From: Actinomycetota bacterium
Lineage (GTDB): Bacteria > Actinomycetota > Geothermincolia > Fen-727 > Anoxymicrobiaceae
Assembly: GCA_016649525.1 (NCBI GenBank)
Contig: JAENXM010000098.1
Coordinates: 1-6,460, forward strand
Length of the DNA: 6,460 bases
Direction of reading: 5' to 3'
The notes under the pieces were generated by a model. That model was not told the origin of the DNA. It saw nothing but the letters and a program-made list of their open reading frames with translations, and searched no databases. Positions within the stretch are counted from its first letter, which is position 1. The number at the start of each line of letters is the position of its first letter. Position numbers and translations under genes: made by a program. This document shows, piece after piece, positions 5,236 through 6,460 of the stretch.

Positions 5236-6460
5236 TCAGCCCGGATTACCCGTGCCGGTCGTCTCCGGGGCCGGCTCGCGCTTTTTCTTCCTGATGAAAT
5301 AATCCCTGTACCGTTCTTTCTTCTCACCCAGCGGCACCACGGAGACCGAGGCGATGAGGACCCCGGCGATGAAGAGCGCAAACGAAACCCCGTAGACCGT
5401 GTAGCTGATGCCGAACACGTGTATCGTGTGGACGTTAACGAGTTTGGCGATCCCGCCGGACAGTACGGCACCCACGATCAGGAAGATCCTGGTGATCGCG
5501 TGGAACGCGGCAAAAGCCTTGCCCCTGTCTTTATCGTCTACGCCCTCCTGGACCATGGTTACCGCTACCAGGAAGAGGACGCCGAACGAAGCGCCGAAGA
5601 AGACCGCGAGTATGTAAGCCAGCACCAGCCAGTGGACGAGCGACATGCCGATAAGGATTCCACCGGTTACGAGCAGTGCGATCCGGAGCATCCACGGCTT
5701 CTCCTCGTGTTTCACCAGAACCTGGAGCGCCAGTACCCCGGTGATCATCCCGACTCCGAATATCGCCATGAGCAGGCCGAACGCCACGTCGCTCTTCGCC
5801 CCGAGCACATCCTTGACGTAGCCTATGCCGACCGCGTACAGGCTGCCCCCACCGATGCACCCCATCGCCGCTCCGAGCAGGAGCGAGCGGGTAAGAGGGT
5901 GCTTGACCGCGAACGTTATCGACTCGCCGAGCTTCCACGACTCCTCGATCTCCATGTAATGCTTCGGGGAGCGAAGGCGCATGCGCATGAAGAAGGAGGC
6001 CGACACGAAGAAGCTCACCGAGTCCACGATGAAGGCGAAGAAGGTAGGGTGTTGTGCGAGGAAGCTCCCCGGCGCGTAAGAGTTCGCAGGGATCATGAGA
6101 AGAGAGAACACAACTGCGGCGAAAGGTATGATCCCGTATGTCGTCGCTATCGAGAACGAGTTGGCCATGACGAGCTGGTCCTCCTCGACCAGGTTCGGGA
6201 TGCTTGCATCCCGAGCCGCGAGCCAAAGGACTGAGAGCCCCTCCAGGAAGAACAGCAGGACATAGACCTGCCAGAGGCGCGTGGTGAACGGCGCCGCGAT
6301 TATGATGAAGCCGCGCGCGATGTCGCACCCTATCATCAGCTTGCGGCGGTCGACGCGGTCGCTGATCACCGCGGCTACCGGCCCGCTGAACAGCGCAGGC
6401 ACGATCCGGAACGCGAGCATCCCCCCGACCGCCAGTGACGAGTCCTTGGCAAGCTGATTA
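5236..6460 (-). CDS. Major facilitator superfamily transporter, 5' end outside the window
   Basis: A membrane transporter of the MFS_3/DHA3-like type (EntS-like exporters and drug or macrolide efflux proteins). The frame stays open across the right edge of the window (about 407 residues visible), and the codons before the internal ATG at 6420 still read as protein (NQLAKDSSLAVGG), so the true start lies beyond 6460. The loop 2-3 signature is clear: GPVAAVISDRVDRRKLM, with the conserved D-R-x-x-R-R pattern. About eleven hydrophobic helices can be followed, so only the first helix or so is missing relative to the usual 12-helix, 410-450 residue protein. The C terminus is a charged cytoplasmic tail (GEKKERYRDYFIRKKKREP). 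Substrate cannot be inferred. Its stop is 4 bases from the convergent small gene's stop, leaving no room for a separate terminator. Confidence 0.9.
   Translation of the reverse strand, partial: NQLAKDSSLAVGGMLAFRIVPALFSGPVAAVISDRVDRRKLMIGCDIARGFIIIAAPFTTRLWQVYVLLFFLEGLSVLWLAARDASIPNLVEEDQLVMANSFSIATTYGIIPFAAVVFSLLMIPANSYAPGSFLAQHPTFFAFIVDSVSFFVSASFFMRMRLRSPKHYMEIEESWKLGESITFAVKHPLTRSLLLGAAMGCIGGGSLYAVGIGYVKDVLGAKSDVAFGLLMAIFGVGMITGVLALQVLVKHEEKPWMLRIALLVTGGILIGMSLVHWLVLAYILAVFFGASFGVLFLVAVTMVQEGVDDKDRGKAFAAFHAITRIFLIVGAVLSGGIAKLVNVHTIHVFGISYTVYGVSFALFIAGVLIASVSVVPLGEKKERYRDYFIRKKKREPAPETTGTGNPG

Noticed and set aside
5419..6328. Open frames on both strands inside the transporter gene
   Set aside because: Charged, His/Arg-rich translations without motifs; the transporter frame has clear membrane helices and the MFS signature.

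Overview
The window is a GC-rich bacterial stretch, read almost entirely on the minus strand. It carries recognisable sigma-70-type promoter elements, Shine-Dalgarno sites, and GTG and TTG starts. The gene set is zinc-ribbon proteins with Ala/Pro linkers, a geranylgeranyl-reductase-like flavoprotein and an extended short-chain dehydrogenase. Together with the base composition this fits an uncultured high-GC bacterium, perhaps Actinomycetota or Chloroflexota. That placement is an impression from protein style, not a proof.

Layout from left to right. Positions 1-100 are a sharply AT-rich gap (first 60 bases about 25% G+C). It holds a good leftward promoter, a short direct repeat and a weak hairpin after the stop of the first gene. 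Positions 101-955 (-) encode a membrane protein with a secreted domain, one C-terminal transmembrane helix and a terminal zinc ribbon. It overlaps by 7 bases with a membrane-anchored transglutaminase-like protein (949-2055, -), and the pair looks like a translationally coupled operon with its promoter near 2113-2140. Positions 2197-3177 (-) encode a dehydrogenase/epimerase-family protein whose catalytic Tyr and Lys are replaced by Phe and Arg. Positions 3250-3909 (-) encode a soluble coiled-coil protein with three zinc ribbons, preceded by an extended -10 promoter. Positions 3964-4727 (-) hold a broken FAD-dependent reductase gene: an N-terminal dinucleotide fold joined out of frame to the C-terminal half of the enzyme, with the middle apparently missing. 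Positions 4875-5231 (+) encode a small acidic protein of unknown function. It is the only plus-strand gene and has its own consensus promoter. Positions 5236-6460 (-) are the 3' part of a major facilitator transporter gene that runs off the right edge and converges with the small gene, leaving 4 bases between the stops.

The most coherent candidate for something undescribed is the two-gene envelope unit at 101-2055: an exported transglutaminase-like protein coupled to a membrane protein with a predicted outside domain and an inside zinc ribbon. The same type of ribbon recurs three times in the nearby soluble protein. Whether these proteins work together is inference. No mobile element, CRISPR array, tRNA or rRNA gene was seen.
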